Shown here one piece after another: positions 12,664-22,178 of a DNA stretch of 43,011 nucleotides. Below the pieces are notes generated by a model, which had not been told where the DNA came from, did not search any database, and worked only from the letters and a program-made list of their open reading frames with translations. The translations under genes were made by a program, and so were the position numbers. Numbering within the stretch: position 1 is the first letter of the stretch; the number at the start of each line of letters is the position of its first letter. The DNA comes from a virus. Where the stretch lies: IMG/VR virus record IMGVR_UViG_3300021168_000051, positions 1-43,011 of that record. One strand, written 5' to 3'.

Positions 12664-14031
12664 TTGTCTGAATCCCTCAAGATTTCGCTGACTCCAGCGC
12701 AATCTGCAATACACAATAGTAAAGCTCGCTTTATCGTCTGTGCCGCTGGGCGGCGGTTTGGGAAGTCCTGGTACGCTTCCGTAAAGCTCGGAGTTGCTGC
12801 CTTAAGCGAAACCAATCGCTACGGCCATAAACTCACTCCTGAGCAGCCTGTTTACTACGTAGCGCCTACATTCGATCAGGCGATACGGACGATGCGTCCG
12901 AAGTTGATCCGTCTCCTCGGTTGGTATAATCCGAAGACGCATTCCGGATTCATCAAGAATGAAAACATCAATGCCGGGTTCATAGAACTCATTAATGATG
13001 TAAAGATTTACCTCAAGGGGGCAGAGAACGACGATGCCCTCAGAGGCGAAGGCAATCGGTTGGTGGTATTGGATGAATATGCATCCATGGCTCCGCATGT
13101 ATGGCCTGAGATTCTTGAACCTACTCTTATGGACGTGGAGGGAGATGCTCTCTTCATAGGAACTCCGAAAGGCAAGAATCACTTTTATCGACTGTTTATT
13201 AATGCCCTAACTTGCCCAGAAGAATACTGGAAAGACTGGGAAGCCTTCCACTTCAAGACGACGGACAATCCTTTCGTCAAAGAGAAGGAAGTCCGCCGCT
13301 TAATCAGCAGGAAAAAGACCGATGATGGCCTTGATCCGCGAGATAGAAATAAACAGGAAATTGAGGCAGACTTTGTCTCCGGTGGATCTAAGATCCTTAG
13401 ACCGGATAATTTCCCAGTCGTCCCCCGCTTTCCCCGCTCAGATGCGCAATACTATATTACAGTCGATCTCGCAGGATTCAGAAGGGGTACAGGAAACGCC
13501 GTACTAAAATCCGATGAATCCGTCGTAGCTGTTACTGCCGTCAAAGGTGATATGTGGACGGTACTTCGGATAAAGCACGGCCACTGGGATGTTAGAGAGA
13601 CGGCTTTCCGTATTGTTGAAGCATCTCGTGATTTCCCCGGAAGCCGCCTCGGCATTGAAGAGGGAATGTTAAAAGCCGCTGTTGAGCCGTACTTGGAAGA
13701 GTACATGCGGGAGTTCAACAGATACATAAATATTGAACCGTTAAAACACAACAATGCACGGAAACAAGATCGCATCGTTTGGGCGCTTGGCGGACGTAGC
13801 GAACGCGGACTCATCGAACTTCTCACGGATAAACCGGAGAACTACCACGGACCGGAAATCCAACCTTGGAATGATTGGTTCCTCGATCAAATCGCAGACT
13901 TCCCCGATCCCCTTGCCCATGATGACGGAATTGACGCAGTTGCCTACACTGACCAAATGCATGTCACTTCCTATATTGACCAAGCTGACCTCCCTGAGTG
14001 GGAGCCTTTAGATTTGATAGCTGGATACTAG
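12664..14031 (+). CDS. terL: Terminase large subunit
   Basis: Starts with TTG preceded by GGAGAGG. The 455-residue protein has the packaging ATPase Walker A AAGRRFGKSW (27-36), Walker B LVVLDEYA (133-140, acidic D137/E138) and a coupling motif FIGTPKGKNHFY. The C-terminal nuclease region begins near TVDLAGFRRG, continues through the acidic IEEGM segment and ends with HDDGIDAVAY. It cuts and pumps DNA into the procapsid with the portal encoded next (three bases downstream). Confidence 0.92.
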   Translation: MSESLKISLTPAQSAIHNSKARFIVCAAGRRFGKSWYASVKLGVAALSETNRYGHKLTPEQPVYYVAPTFDQAIRTMRPKLIRLLGWYNPKTHSGFIKNENINAGFIELINDVKIYLKGAENDDALRGEGNRLVVLDEYASMAPHVWPEILEPTLMDVEGDALFIGTPKGKNHFYRLFINALTCPEEYWKDWEAFHFKTTDNPFVKEKEVRRLISRKKTDDGLDPRDRNKQEIEADFVSGGSKILRPDNFPVVPRFPRSDAQYYITVDLAGFRRGTGNAVLKSDESVVAVTAVKGDMWTVLRIKHGHWDVRETAFRIVEASRDFPGSRLGIEEGMLKAAVEPYLEEYMREFNRYINIEPLKHNNARKQDRIVWALGGRSERGLIELLTDKPENYHGPEIQPWNDWFLDQIADFPDPLAHDDGIDAVAYTDQMHVTSYIDQADLPEWEPLDLIAGY

Positions 14032-14034
14032 TTC

Positions 14035-16149
14035 ATGCCCGTTATGCCAACTCGGGGCAATTCGATTCTCGTCGAAACGCCGGAGACAATTCGAGCTGAG
14101 CAATCTAAGCGAGCTTCAACCTATAATCCGGCTGCCGCCTTGTGTGGATGGATATGGACGAAGGTAAATATCTGGGAAGATACCCGCAACCGGGGGTATC
14201 AACAGCTATGGGGCGAGTACTGGCGCATGTGGCGCGGCAAGTGGTCAGTACAAGAAATCAACCGTCTCTCTGAGCGGTCGAAACTAATCGCTCCAGCACT
14301 AGCGCAAGCCATCGAACAAACTGTATCTGAACTGGAAGAGGCAATCTTCTCTAAAGAGACATGGTTTGATGTAGCCGTTGAAGTAGCTAAGGATATGGCG
14401 GCTATCGCCAAGCGTGACCGGCTATTGACTGATTTAGAAAAGGTCAATGCTGCCGATCAGATCATGGAAGCCGTCCTTAATGGGGCTATCTTCGGCACCT
14501 TGATCGCTAAGGTCAATACGAGTCTATCAGCCGAACAAAAGCCGATCCGTGATCCAGTTTCGTATGAATTAAAGGCTAAAGACGAGAAACAAGTACAGGT
14601 TTCCATTGAAGCGATACGGCCGGATCAGTTCATTCCAGATCCAGCCGGTCTTACAGTTGAACAGATGCTCGGCTGTGCTCATAGACTACAACGTACTATG
14701 GCCTATGTGCAAGAGAAGTGCGCGCAAGGCATCTATGATGAAAATGCATTAGCAAACGTCTTCCCTACGAGACGCTTGAAGAATTCAGACGTGGATCAAG
14801 AAGATCCCATGTCTATCAATACGACTTATGAAAGCGAGCAGGTTGACGTTATCGAATACCACGGTAAAGTCCCTGCTCGTTTGCTTTTTGAGGTCAAAGA
14901 AGCTAAGAACGTAGCAGATGAACTTCTAGGACTATCCCTTAAGGACATTGAGGACTCCGCAGGAGTCGGTCCTATGATTGAGGCGATAGTGACTATCGCT
15001 AACCAGGGAGTGCTCCTACGTGCCATACCTAATCCGTTCACGCTTACGGATAGATCAATAGTAGCGGCACAGTTCGAGAAGGTACCAGGACGATTCTGGG
15101 GGAGGGGCGTCGCTGAAAAAGGTTACAATCCGCAGAAAGCCCTTGATTCCGAAATACGCTCTCGCATGGATGCTCTTGGGTATTTATCTGCTCCCATGCT
15201 AGCTGTGGACTCCGGTCGTATTCCTCGCTCTGGAAACAAACTCGAAGTCAAACCTGGAAAAGTATGGACTACGCAAGGTAATCCAAATGAAGTCCTAATG
15301 GCCTTCCCGCAACTGAATTTTAATCAAATGACGTTCCAACAAGCCTCCGAGATGGAACGTATGGTACAAATGGGTACGGGGGCACTTGATGTTGCGTCGG
15401 CTATTAAGAATCAGTCTCAGTCTGGCGCTAATTCCATGTCTTCAAATTCTATGCTCATGGGAGCTTTCGTTAAGCGGTCTAAACGCTCGATTGCGAATAT
15501 TAGCAGAAACTTCATTGGACCACTAATACAGAAAGTTATCTGGCGCTATATGCAATTCGATCCAGTTAGATATCCAAACGACTTGGATATCAAATTGAAG
15601 CCGACCTTGGGGATTGTAGCTCGCGAAGTAGAAGCGGGGCAGATGACGCAACTCCTCGGTATGATGCCGCAGGAATACCATCAGGTACAGCTATTATTGG
15701 CGAAGGGCATTATAGAGCATACGGCTCTCTCCAACAAGGGAGAATTGTTACAGGCGATTATCCAGGCTCTGAAGCCGCCCTCGCCGCAGGAACAGCAACA
15801 ACAGCAGCAAGTACAACAACTTACTGTGCAAGCGCACATTGCTGGTTTGCAGGCTCAGGTCCAGGCTCTGCAACTTACGAATCAGAAGACGCAGGCGGAG
15901 ATCAAGAATATCCTCGCGCAGGCCGCTGAGAGATCACATGAAGCTCAGATTAATGTGGCTCGCCTACATCAGGACGAACAGCGCATTGAACAGGATCAGA
16001 CCGAGCAAGAACAGTTTGCACAACAGAACCGGGTAGCTGCGGCACGACTGCCAATTGAATGGCTTACCGCGCAAGCTCGTATGATCTCAGCACAAGCATC
16101 AATGCATAAGGCAAAGAACCCGCCGCCAAAGGCGAGTACATCAAAGTAA
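14035..16149 (+). CDS. Portal (head-tail connector) protein
   Basis: At 704 residues this is slightly larger than typical T7-like connectors. It lies between terminase and scaffold/capsid genes, as expected. The body carries the characteristic wing and stem composition (RPDQFIPDPAGLTVEQM, PGRFWGRGVAEKGYNPQ, GTGALDVASAIKNQSQSGAN). The C-terminal 120 residues are an unusually Gln-rich coiled coil (PPSPQEQQQQQQVQQL onward), probably the helical barrel extension reaching into the capsid. Portal rings feed DNA and hold the tail. Confidence 0.88.
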   Translation: MPVMPTRGNSILVETPETIRAEQSKRASTYNPAAALCGWIWTKVNIWEDTRNRGYQQLWGEYWRMWRGKWSVQEINRLSERSKLIAPALAQAIEQTVSELEEAIFSKETWFDVAVEVAKDMAAIAKRDRLLTDLEKVNAADQIMEAVLNGAIFGTLIAKVNTSLSAEQKPIRDPVSYELKAKDEKQVQVSIEAIRPDQFIPDPAGLTVEQMLGCAHRLQRTMAYVQEKCAQGIYDENALANVFPTRRLKNSDVDQEDPMSINTTYESEQVDVIEYHGKVPARLLFEVKEAKNVADELLGLSLKDIEDSAGVGPMIEAIVTIANQGVLLRAIPNPFTLTDRSIVAAQFEKVPGRFWGRGVAEKGYNPQKALDSEIRSRMDALGYLSAPMLAVDSGRIPRSGNKLEVKPGKVWTTQGNPNEVLMAFPQLNFNQMTFQQASEMERMVQMGTGALDVASAIKNQSQSGANSMSSNSMLMGAFVKRSKRSIANISRNFIGPLIQKVIWRYMQFDPVRYPNDLDIKLKPTLGIVAREVEAGQMTQLLGMMPQEYHQVQLLLAKGIIEHTALSNKGELLQAIIQALKPPSPQEQQQQQQVQQLTVQAHIAGLQAQVQALQLTNQKTQAEIKNILAQAAERSHEAQINVARLHQDEQRIEQDQTEQEQFAQQNRVAAARLPIEWLTAQARMISAQASMHKAKNPPPKASTSK

Positions 16150-16166
16150 CGTGATAGGAGAGGATC

Positions 16167-16490
16167 ATGGATATTCATCAGATTAATGTGCTATCAAATG
16201 AGGCGAAGTCAAAGTATATGGCTTTGCAACGTCTCTTTGACCAGCCAGGATTTAAATACCTCGTAGAGTGGGCTCGTGCTCAGGTCGCCGATTCAACACA
16301 ACGTGAATTGACTGCGCCGAACTGGGATCAGGTTCTACTTATGCGGGGAGCGAGATTTGCTTATGGCAATTTCGCAGAGATTGAGAAATTTACTGAAGCG
16401 GAATTTTCGGAACTAGCCGATTCGGAACTTAGCCGACAAGCCGCTGAAGTTGAAGAGAAAGCAGAAGCTACGTCACTAGAAAATGAGTAG
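16167..16490 (+). CDS. Hypothetical protein between portal and scaffold (107 aa)
   Basis: A good ribosome binding site (AGGAGAGG) precedes the ATG. The protein is helical and acidic, with a C-terminus of Glu/Ala-rich helix (FTEAEFSELADSELSRQAAE). Position in the head gene block suggests a morphogenesis role, but no family is recognised. Confidence 0.62.
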   Translation: MDIHQINVLSNEAKSKYMALQRLFDQPGFKYLVEWARAQVADSTQRELTAPNWDQVLLMRGARFAYGNFAEIEKFTEAEFSELADSELSRQAAEVEEKAEATSLENE

Positions 16491-16496
16491 AGACTG

Positions 16497-16781
16497 ATGT
16501 CAAAGCTCATTCTGTGGCTGTTTCGCTGCACGAAGTGTGGTGATGCATTTGAGGATCTTGCCAAACCAGATATCTACTGGAGCAAGTGTCCTAAATGCGG
16601 AGCGAACGCACGACGTGAAATAACCCCTGTACGGATTGACCGTACTCGAATAGCAGGCACTACGGGTGCCTCGCCAGAGAGTATAGATCACTTCGATAGG
16701 GTACATAAACAGCAGAAGATGAAAGAAGAACGATCAATGGCGAACCATGGTGACTATGGCAAAGCGCCGGGATCTGATTAA
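16497..16781 (+). CDS. Zinc-ribbon protein, FmdB-like (94 aa)
   Basis: The N-terminus has a classical zinc ribbon: CTKCGDAFE at 11-19 and CPKCGANARRE about 20 residues later. The remainder is a hydrophilic tail. FmdB-like ribbons are frequent in phage head gene clusters. The ATG follows the previous stop by six bases. Confidence 0.68.
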   Translation: MSKLILWLFRCTKCGDAFEDLAKPDIYWSKCPKCGANARREITPVRIDRTRIAGTTGASPESIDHFDRVHKQQKMKEERSMANHGDYGKAPGSD

Positions 16782-16833
16782 TTCCCTCTGCAACTACGGA
16801 GATGTCGTGTATAACGACCTCTAGGAGTACCAA

Positions 16834-17682
16834 ATGGTTAGACTCGTTGATGTCCCCCTTGATAGTGGTAGCTCGACACGAGCTATCGAACAACTAACTG
16901 AAGCTGTGAAAGAGTCATCTGAGCAGCAACCGACTAGACAGACTGTGACACAGACAAACGTCCCCGATGTAGACCCCCGCTTTGCAGGGAAGTCCACCGA
17001 GGAAATAGTGTCGATGTACAGGAATCTGGAGAGTCATAGCGGTAGACTAGCTAGTCAACTGGGCGAAGCCCGGACTAACCTACATACCATTATCACGGGA
17101 AAGAGAGAAAACGATCTGCGGCAGAATGGCGGAGTAACTGAGACTCCGGTCAAGATTAACCCGTCTGATCTGTTGTCAAACCCCACTGAAGCAATCGACC
17201 GATATTTGTCTAGTAAGCAATCGCCGGAAGTCAGTGCTTTACAGCAACGACTTGCGCAACTGGAAGGCCAACTAGCTAACACTACATTACGTTTCAATCA
17301 TCCAAAGGCAGAAGAAGAAACTGCTGATCCGGCTTTCGCAGCTTGGGTACGGCAGACACCTCTCCGGGGGCAACTCGCGCAGCGAGCGGCGAACGGGGAT
17401 GCAAGCTCTGCGGATATGTTGTTAACGGAATGGCAGCAAGCTAAAGGCTCCGGTAAAGATCCTGTGACTAACGCTTCCGAGCGTGCAAAGGATCTGGCGC
17501 AGCGAACTACACTAGAAGGCAGAAGTTCCGGCTCAGAAGGAACGGGTAAAGCGAAGCGCACCTTCAAATCCTCGGATTTGATTGCACTCCGAATGAACGA
17601 TCCGGATAAGTATGAGAATCCTGCATTTCAAAGGGAGATCACTCAGGCGTATATCGAAAAACGTGTATTGCTCGATCAATAA
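16834..17682 (+). CDS. Putative scaffolding protein
   Basis: AGGAG precedes the ATG. The 282-residue protein is hydrophilic, helical and Gln/Glu/Ser-rich, with a predicted coiled coil (ESHSGRLASQLGEARTNL; LQQRLAQLEGQLANTTL), and lies directly before the major capsid gene. These are the features of T7-like scaffolds, which guide procapsid assembly and then leave. Identification rests on context and composition. Confidence 0.7.
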   Translation: MVRLVDVPLDSGSSTRAIEQLTEAVKESSEQQPTRQTVTQTNVPDVDPRFAGKSTEEIVSMYRNLESHSGRLASQLGEARTNLHTIITGKRENDLRQNGGVTETPVKINPSDLLSNPTEAIDRYLSSKQSPEVSALQQRLAQLEGQLANTTLRFNHPKAEEETADPAFAAWVRQTPLRGQLAQRAANGDASSADMLLTEWQQAKGSGKDPVTNASERAKDLAQRTTLEGRSSGSEGTGKAKRTFKSSDLIALRMNDPDKYENPAFQREITQAYIEKRVLLDQ

Positions 17683-17710
17683 ACAATAATATAATCTTGG
17701 AATAATAATA

Positions 17711-18760
17711 ATGGCTACAGCATTAGTTCTAAGCAATGATATTGCAACAAGTTTAACTGGTGGGCCTGGTAGTCCTAACGATGTCCATGCCGCTAATTTC
17801 GTTCCAGCACTTTGGAGCGACGAAGTAGTTGCAGTATACAAATCGAATCTGGTTCTTGCCAACCTGATTCGTAAGCTTAATCATAGAGGCAAGAAAGGCG
17901 ATACTATCCACATTCCGACGCCCGCTCGCGGTACGGCTGTGAATAAAGTCGCACAGAGTGTTGTGACGCTACAACCCTTTGTCGATCAATCTGGCGTTGG
18001 TGGTATCACTATCACCATTAATAAACACAAAGAGTATTCACGACTCATTGAAGATATCGTTGACGTGCAAGCGTTGCCCTCCCTCCGTCGGTTCTATACT
18101 GACGATTCGGGATATGCGATTGCAAAGCGCGTTGACCGTGATATCAACTTCCAGTTAGGATCTGGCACGACTGTATTCGGCCCTGCCGGTACTTTCATTG
18201 AAGATCCGGCGACTGGTAACGTGCTAGCAGCTAGCACTGCTGCTTTGGCAGTTGGCGACGGGCAGACGGTTTACAATCCGTCGGCTAACGCGAACGCAGG
18301 TAATGCTACGGACCTTACCGATCTCGGTATCCGGCGTATGATCCTGAAGCTCGATCAAGTTGACGCGCCGATGGCGGCTCGCTATTTGGTCCTCCCTCCG
18401 GTGGCGAAGGCGCTTCTGTTGGGTGTTGCGCGGTTTACGCAGCAAGCGTTCACTGGCGAAGCTGGTGCTGGTAACTCAATCCGCAATGGTCTCGTTGGTA
18501 ACGTGTACGCTGTTGAAGTGTACGTGTCTAACAACATTCCTAACATCTTCGCCACTTCCGGCGCAGTTGGTGGATCGGTTGGCTGGCTCTTGCAGCGTGA
18601 TGCGACTGTGCTTGTTGAGCAAATGGGTATCCGTACTCAGCAACAGTACAAACAGGAGTTCCTCGCGGACCTGTTTACTGCTGATATGATCTACGGCACT
18701 GGTATGTTGCGTGGTGGTTCTGCCATCGGCTTCGTTACTAATAACCTCCTGGACGCATAG
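17711..18760 (+). CDS. Major capsid protein
   Basis: A 349-residue protein following the scaffold and followed by a terminator, as in T7-like phages. It has a helical N-terminal arm (FVPALWSDEVVAVYKSNLVL, 30-49), then a beta segment KKGDTIHIPTPARGTA, and a long Ala/Gly/Val-rich core. The fold is presumably HK97-type. Residues 30-55 closely resemble a segment of the Tat-signal protein encoded at 39865-40194. Confidence 0.85.
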   Translation: MATALVLSNDIATSLTGGPGSPNDVHAANFVPALWSDEVVAVYKSNLVLANLIRKLNHRGKKGDTIHIPTPARGTAVNKVAQSVVTLQPFVDQSGVGGITITINKHKEYSRLIEDIVDVQALPSLRRFYTDDSGYAIAKRVDRDINFQLGSGTTVFGPAGTFIEDPATGNVLAASTAALAVGDGQTVYNPSANANAGNATDLTDLGIRRMILKLDQVDAPMAARYLVLPPVAKALLLGVARFTQQAFTGEAGAGNSIRNGLVGNVYAVEVYVSNNIPNIFATSGAVGGSVGWLLQRDATVLVEQMGIRTQQQYKQEFLADLFTADMIYGTGMLRGGSAIGFVTNNLLDA

Positions 18761-18771
18761 TCTAGGTCTGT

Positions 18772-18800
18772 AGGAGCCCTCGAAAGGGGGCTCCTCTTTC
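18772..18800 (+). terminator. Rho-independent terminator after capsid gene
   Basis: AGGAGCCC (18772-18779) pairs with GGGCTCCT (18788-18795) over an 8-base loop, followed by CTTTC. The short U-run suggests partial termination, which would raise capsid mRNA over tail mRNA. T7 also places its terminator after the capsid gene. Confidence 0.7.
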
Positions 18801-18802
18801 TA

Positions 18803-19141
18803 ATGGCATTCCAACCTTTACTTAAAAATCCATATTGGAAATCCACTCAGAAAATAGCTAATTATGCTATCACTGGGCAGGATTCCCAATCTGGATTTCA
18901 CAACTTAAATGCTACTGTAAATATTGTTTTGACTCTGCCGAAGGCATTTCCGGGACTATATTACAAGTTTCTCGTAGCGGCGGCACACCAGATTACAGTT
19001 ACACCGAAGATAGCTACGGATACTATACGCGGTAAAGCCGCTGGAGCATCCGCAGTTAATTCCACAATCGGCTCTTTCTTATCACTGATATGTCTAGTTC
19101 CTGGCTTCTGGGAACCTGAAATCAACATCGGACCCTGGTAA
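18803..19141 (+). CDS. Hypothetical head or tail protein (112 aa)
   Basis: Starts immediately after the terminator hairpin, so its ribosome binding site may lie within it (GGGGGCTCC). The protein is beta-rich (NIVLTLPKAFPGLYYKFLVAA, QITVTPKIATD) and its stop overlaps the tail-tube A start. A head-completion or minor capsid role is likely from position only. Confidence 0.65.
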   Translation: MAFQPLLKNPYWKSTQKIANYAITGQDSQSGFHNLNATVNIVLTLPKAFPGLYYKFLVAAAHQITVTPKIATDTIRGKAAGASAVNSTIGSFLSLICLVPGFWEPEINIGPW

Positions 19142-20193
19142 TGGCTTCATTCACAATGAGACAAATGCTCGTGAAGACTCTCACTAATATAGGTGAGCCG
19201 GTCTCCGCTGCGAATGTTCCGCCAGTCGGTCAACCGATAGTAGATCCATATCAACTACAAGTTTGCAACTTCATTAATCATATTAAGGAAGAATGTGAGC
19301 AACTCCACCAATGGTCTTCCAGATGGCAGACCTATACTCTCTCCTACACGTCCGGTAATACCACACAACAAATCATCGACCAGGGGGGCTTCTTCTTACC
19401 AGCAGGGGCTCAGCCGTGGTCCGGTTCGTCAGTCGTTCGTCAACAGAATCCCAAGATGGGGCGCGAGGTCGCGCTAGTCTTTGATATTACAACATTTGGT
19501 ATTCCATTCGTTTTGGATGAAATGCCGCTTGCGGATTTGACTTATTACAACACTGTGCTGAATCAGACTCCGGTGCAGTATTCTACTAACTTTGTTGTCC
19601 AGGATCTAGGTAATGATAATATCCAATTGCTCATGTATCCCGGGGCTAACGCAACCCGTAATATACAGATTACACTGTACAACCCGCAGCAATACATTGA
19701 CCCCACTAATGGAACTGGAAATCAAGTTGATATATGGAACACCGGCACCACTGGGATATCCTTTACTACCCCCGTAGCAACGGGTAATACCTCCGCCACG
19801 CTTTTAGTACCGTGGCAATTCCCGTCCGGCACGTATCCCACCACATTTAGCGGCGCTAATACAGGTCTAACTGGGATCGTAAAACAGACAGTTAATGCAA
19901 CATTCGTAAATGGAGCTACGACCTGTACTTGGACGCCAGCGCTTACTTCTAATCTTTATTTACCACAAGTAGTCGTCCAGGGCTTCTTAAGTGGCGGCAT
20001 GGGTGCTGATTCACCGATTATTATGCCGAATCGCATTATTGAACTAGGTGCTGCCTGGTACGCTCTATCGGAGCGCGGAGAAAGCCTTGGCGCTAGCTCT
20101 ATGTTCTCTGAAGATAAATACCGCCGGGCTATGGATGATCTCATGGGAGCCGATAAGAGTTCTCAGGGAGATTTAATGATGGTAGTCGTGTAA
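19141..20193 (+). CDS. Tail tubular protein A-like (adaptor/gatekeeper)
   Basis: The 350-residue protein has a helical N-terminus (MASFTMRQMLVKTLTNIGEP; VCNFINHIKEECEQLHQW) and a C-terminal helix region (NRIIELGAAWYALSERGE; DKYRRAMDDLM) characteristic of T7 gp11-type adaptors. Residues about 214-270 form an inserted beta module (SATLLVPW, FPSGTY, VNATFVNGATTCTW) that also appears twice in the next gene. It sits between portal and nozzle in the tail. Confidence 0.75.
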   Translation: MASFTMRQMLVKTLTNIGEPVSAANVPPVGQPIVDPYQLQVCNFINHIKEECEQLHQWSSRWQTYTLSYTSGNTTQQIIDQGGFFLPAGAQPWSGSSVVRQQNPKMGREVALVFDITTFGIPFVLDEMPLADLTYYNTVLNQTPVQYSTNFVVQDLGNDNIQLLMYPGANATRNIQITLYNPQQYIDPTNGTGNQVDIWNTGTTGISFTTPVATGNTSATLLVPWQFPSGTYPTTFSGANTGLTGIVKQTVNATFVNGATTCTWTPALTSNLYLPQVVVQGFLSGGMGADSPIIMPNRIIELGAAWYALSERGESLGASSMFSEDKYRRAMDDLMGADKSSQGDLMMVVV

Positions 20194-22178
20194 TGACAAT
20201 ACAACAGTCGCTTCAGCAGACTCTCGCGACTGTACTCCCAATTGACCAGGTCCAGCCAATTGACTTCGTCATGCCGGGAGGTCGCGGTTTAAACACCGTA
20301 GAAGCTGGTACATTACTTGATCCGAGCTATTGCCTCGTCGCTACGAACGCAGTTATAGATGTATCTGGTAGGTTAGCCGCAAGACAGGGCGCTAATCCAA
20401 TAACATTTGAGTCCAATACTCTATTATTCGCGTCCGCTCCGTCTGGATCATCTGCTACGCTAGCGACTACCTGGCAGCAGCCATCTGGTCCGTATATAGT
20501 AACTTTCAGCACGAAAGAGGTTCGTAGAGCTACGTTTACGAACGGTTCCGCGACGATTACATGGACAGGAGCCTTAACTACTTCCCCGACGACATTATTT
20601 TCAGCTTCTGCTGGCGCATCGCAGAGTATCACGTTTACGGTACCTCCAACCGGAACCGCGGGGATGCTAACTGCTAACTGGACGCAAGCTACCGGACAGT
20701 ACAGCGTATTCTTTAGTGACGGAGAGAATCGCTCAGTATTACTGACGAACGCCTCTACTGCGGCATCATGGACACAAACATTATCCGGTACGCCGCAAGT
20801 AACGGCTACGGTAATCTTCTCGATTCAGGGGCTAGCCGAATATAATCAAGGCGGCGGAGTTTACCAGCAAATTCTGTCATGGGCTGGTGGAATATCCAAC
20901 AATCCGAATAACCCAACTAATAATCTTGGAGGCTCCGTAAATGTCTCAAATGGCCGCTGGTTCTTCCAAAACTTCAACAATAAGGCTATCGGCTTCCAGT
21001 TCGGGCAGAAGCCGATTGTCTACACAGGTACGGGAACCTTCGCCACTGTCGTTGAGAGCGCAGGTACTGCGCCGACTGGCGGAGTCGGTTGTGCCGCCTT
21101 CGGGCGCGTATGGGGAGTCGATGCGGACTTACAGACCATCAAATACTCCGGGTTACTTGATGAAACGGACTGGAGTCTAACAGATGGTAATGCCGGACTT
21201 ATTGACATGCACACAATATGGTCTGATGGCACGGACCAAGTTACGGCAATCTTCGCATTTAATGCGGCTCTCGTTGTCTGCGGCACAAAACATGTCATAT
21301 TCTTCACAGACGGAAGAGGCTCTATGCTTGGCATGGACCCGACTCAAGCATATGTTTTCGACATGCTCGCTGGCACCGGCTGTCTCTCTCAGTGGACCGT
21401 AGATCATGTAGGTGAGGCGGATGTCCTCTTCCTTTCGCCTAATGGATTACAGAGTCTCCTGCGGCTCACACAGAATCGCAATAACCCTGTAGAGACGCTA
21501 AGCAAATATAACCGCGATACACTCCTCGGACAGATTCAGGCGGAAGTACCAGCTAATATCTCTGGATGCTTTAACAATCTAACGGGTTTCTACATACTCG
21601 GATTGCCTAATAGCGGAGTTACGTGGTGTTTCGATCAGCGGCGAAAATATATTGACACGCAGCAAGAACTCAATTCGATCACTACTACATGGACGATGGC
21701 TCTCACAGCCTGCGTCTCTCTTAATACTAATCAACAATTATTCATTTGTAGAGCCGGACAGGGCACAGTCTGCAATTATTCCGGGTTCGCTGATGAATTC
21801 GCCACATACCAATGGGCGTATCAATCCCCCTGGATGGATTTAGGGCCGCAAGTAGCTCAGCGACTGAAGATGCTGAAGCGTCTCTTATTGATTTTATTCA
21901 CTGCTGGTGGAGCTTCCTTCACGGTGACTTGGAGTGTAGATTTCAGTACTACACTAGGTAGTGCGACGCAGACGGTTGCGTCATTCGGAACTAACTCTCA
22001 GTATGGTCTCGGACAATATGGCATCGCTCAGTATGGCGGAGCTAGTAATCTTTATCCCTGGAAATACGCTGCACATATAAAGGGACAATACTTTCAACTC
22101 GGATTAACAACAATAGTAAGTGGTGTGTTTGCATTACAGCAGACACAGTTCGCTACGAAAATAGGCCGGATAGCATAA
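20193..22178 (+). CDS. Tail tubular protein B-like (nozzle)
   Basis: A 661-residue, beta-rich protein coupled to tail-tube A (TAATG overlap). It has propeller-like segments (FGRVWGVDADLQTIKYSG, AFNAALVVCGTKHVIFF) typical of T7 gp12-type nozzles. Residues about 85-128 and 152-198 are two copies of a small beta module shared with tail-tube A. The nozzle forms the distal tail tube that opens on infection. Confidence 0.75.
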   Translation: MTIQQSLQQTLATVLPIDQVQPIDFVMPGGRGLNTVEAGTLLDPSYCLVATNAVIDVSGRLAARQGANPITFESNTLLFASAPSGSSATLATTWQQPSGPYIVTFSTKEVRRATFTNGSATITWTGALTTSPTTLFSASAGASQSITFTVPPTGTAGMLTANWTQATGQYSVFFSDGENRSVLLTNASTAASWTQTLSGTPQVTATVIFSIQGLAEYNQGGGVYQQILSWAGGISNNPNNPTNNLGGSVNVSNGRWFFQNFNNKAIGFQFGQKPIVYTGTGTFATVVESAGTAPTGGVGCAAFGRVWGVDADLQTIKYSGLLDETDWSLTDGNAGLIDMHTIWSDGTDQVTAIFAFNAALVVCGTKHVIFFTDGRGSMLGMDPTQAYVFDMLAGTGCLSQWTVDHVGEADVLFLSPNGLQSLLRLTQNRNNPVETLSKYNRDTLLGQIQAEVPANISGCFNNLTGFYILGLPNSGVTWCFDQRRKYIDTQQELNSITTTWTMALTACVSLNTNQQLFICRAGQGTVCNYSGFADEFATYQWAYQSPWMDLGPQVAQRLKMLKRLLLILFTAGGASFTVTWSVDFSTTLGSATQTVASFGTNSQYGLGQYGIAQYGGASNLYPWKYAAHIKGQYFQLGLTTIVSGVFALQQTQFATKIGRIA

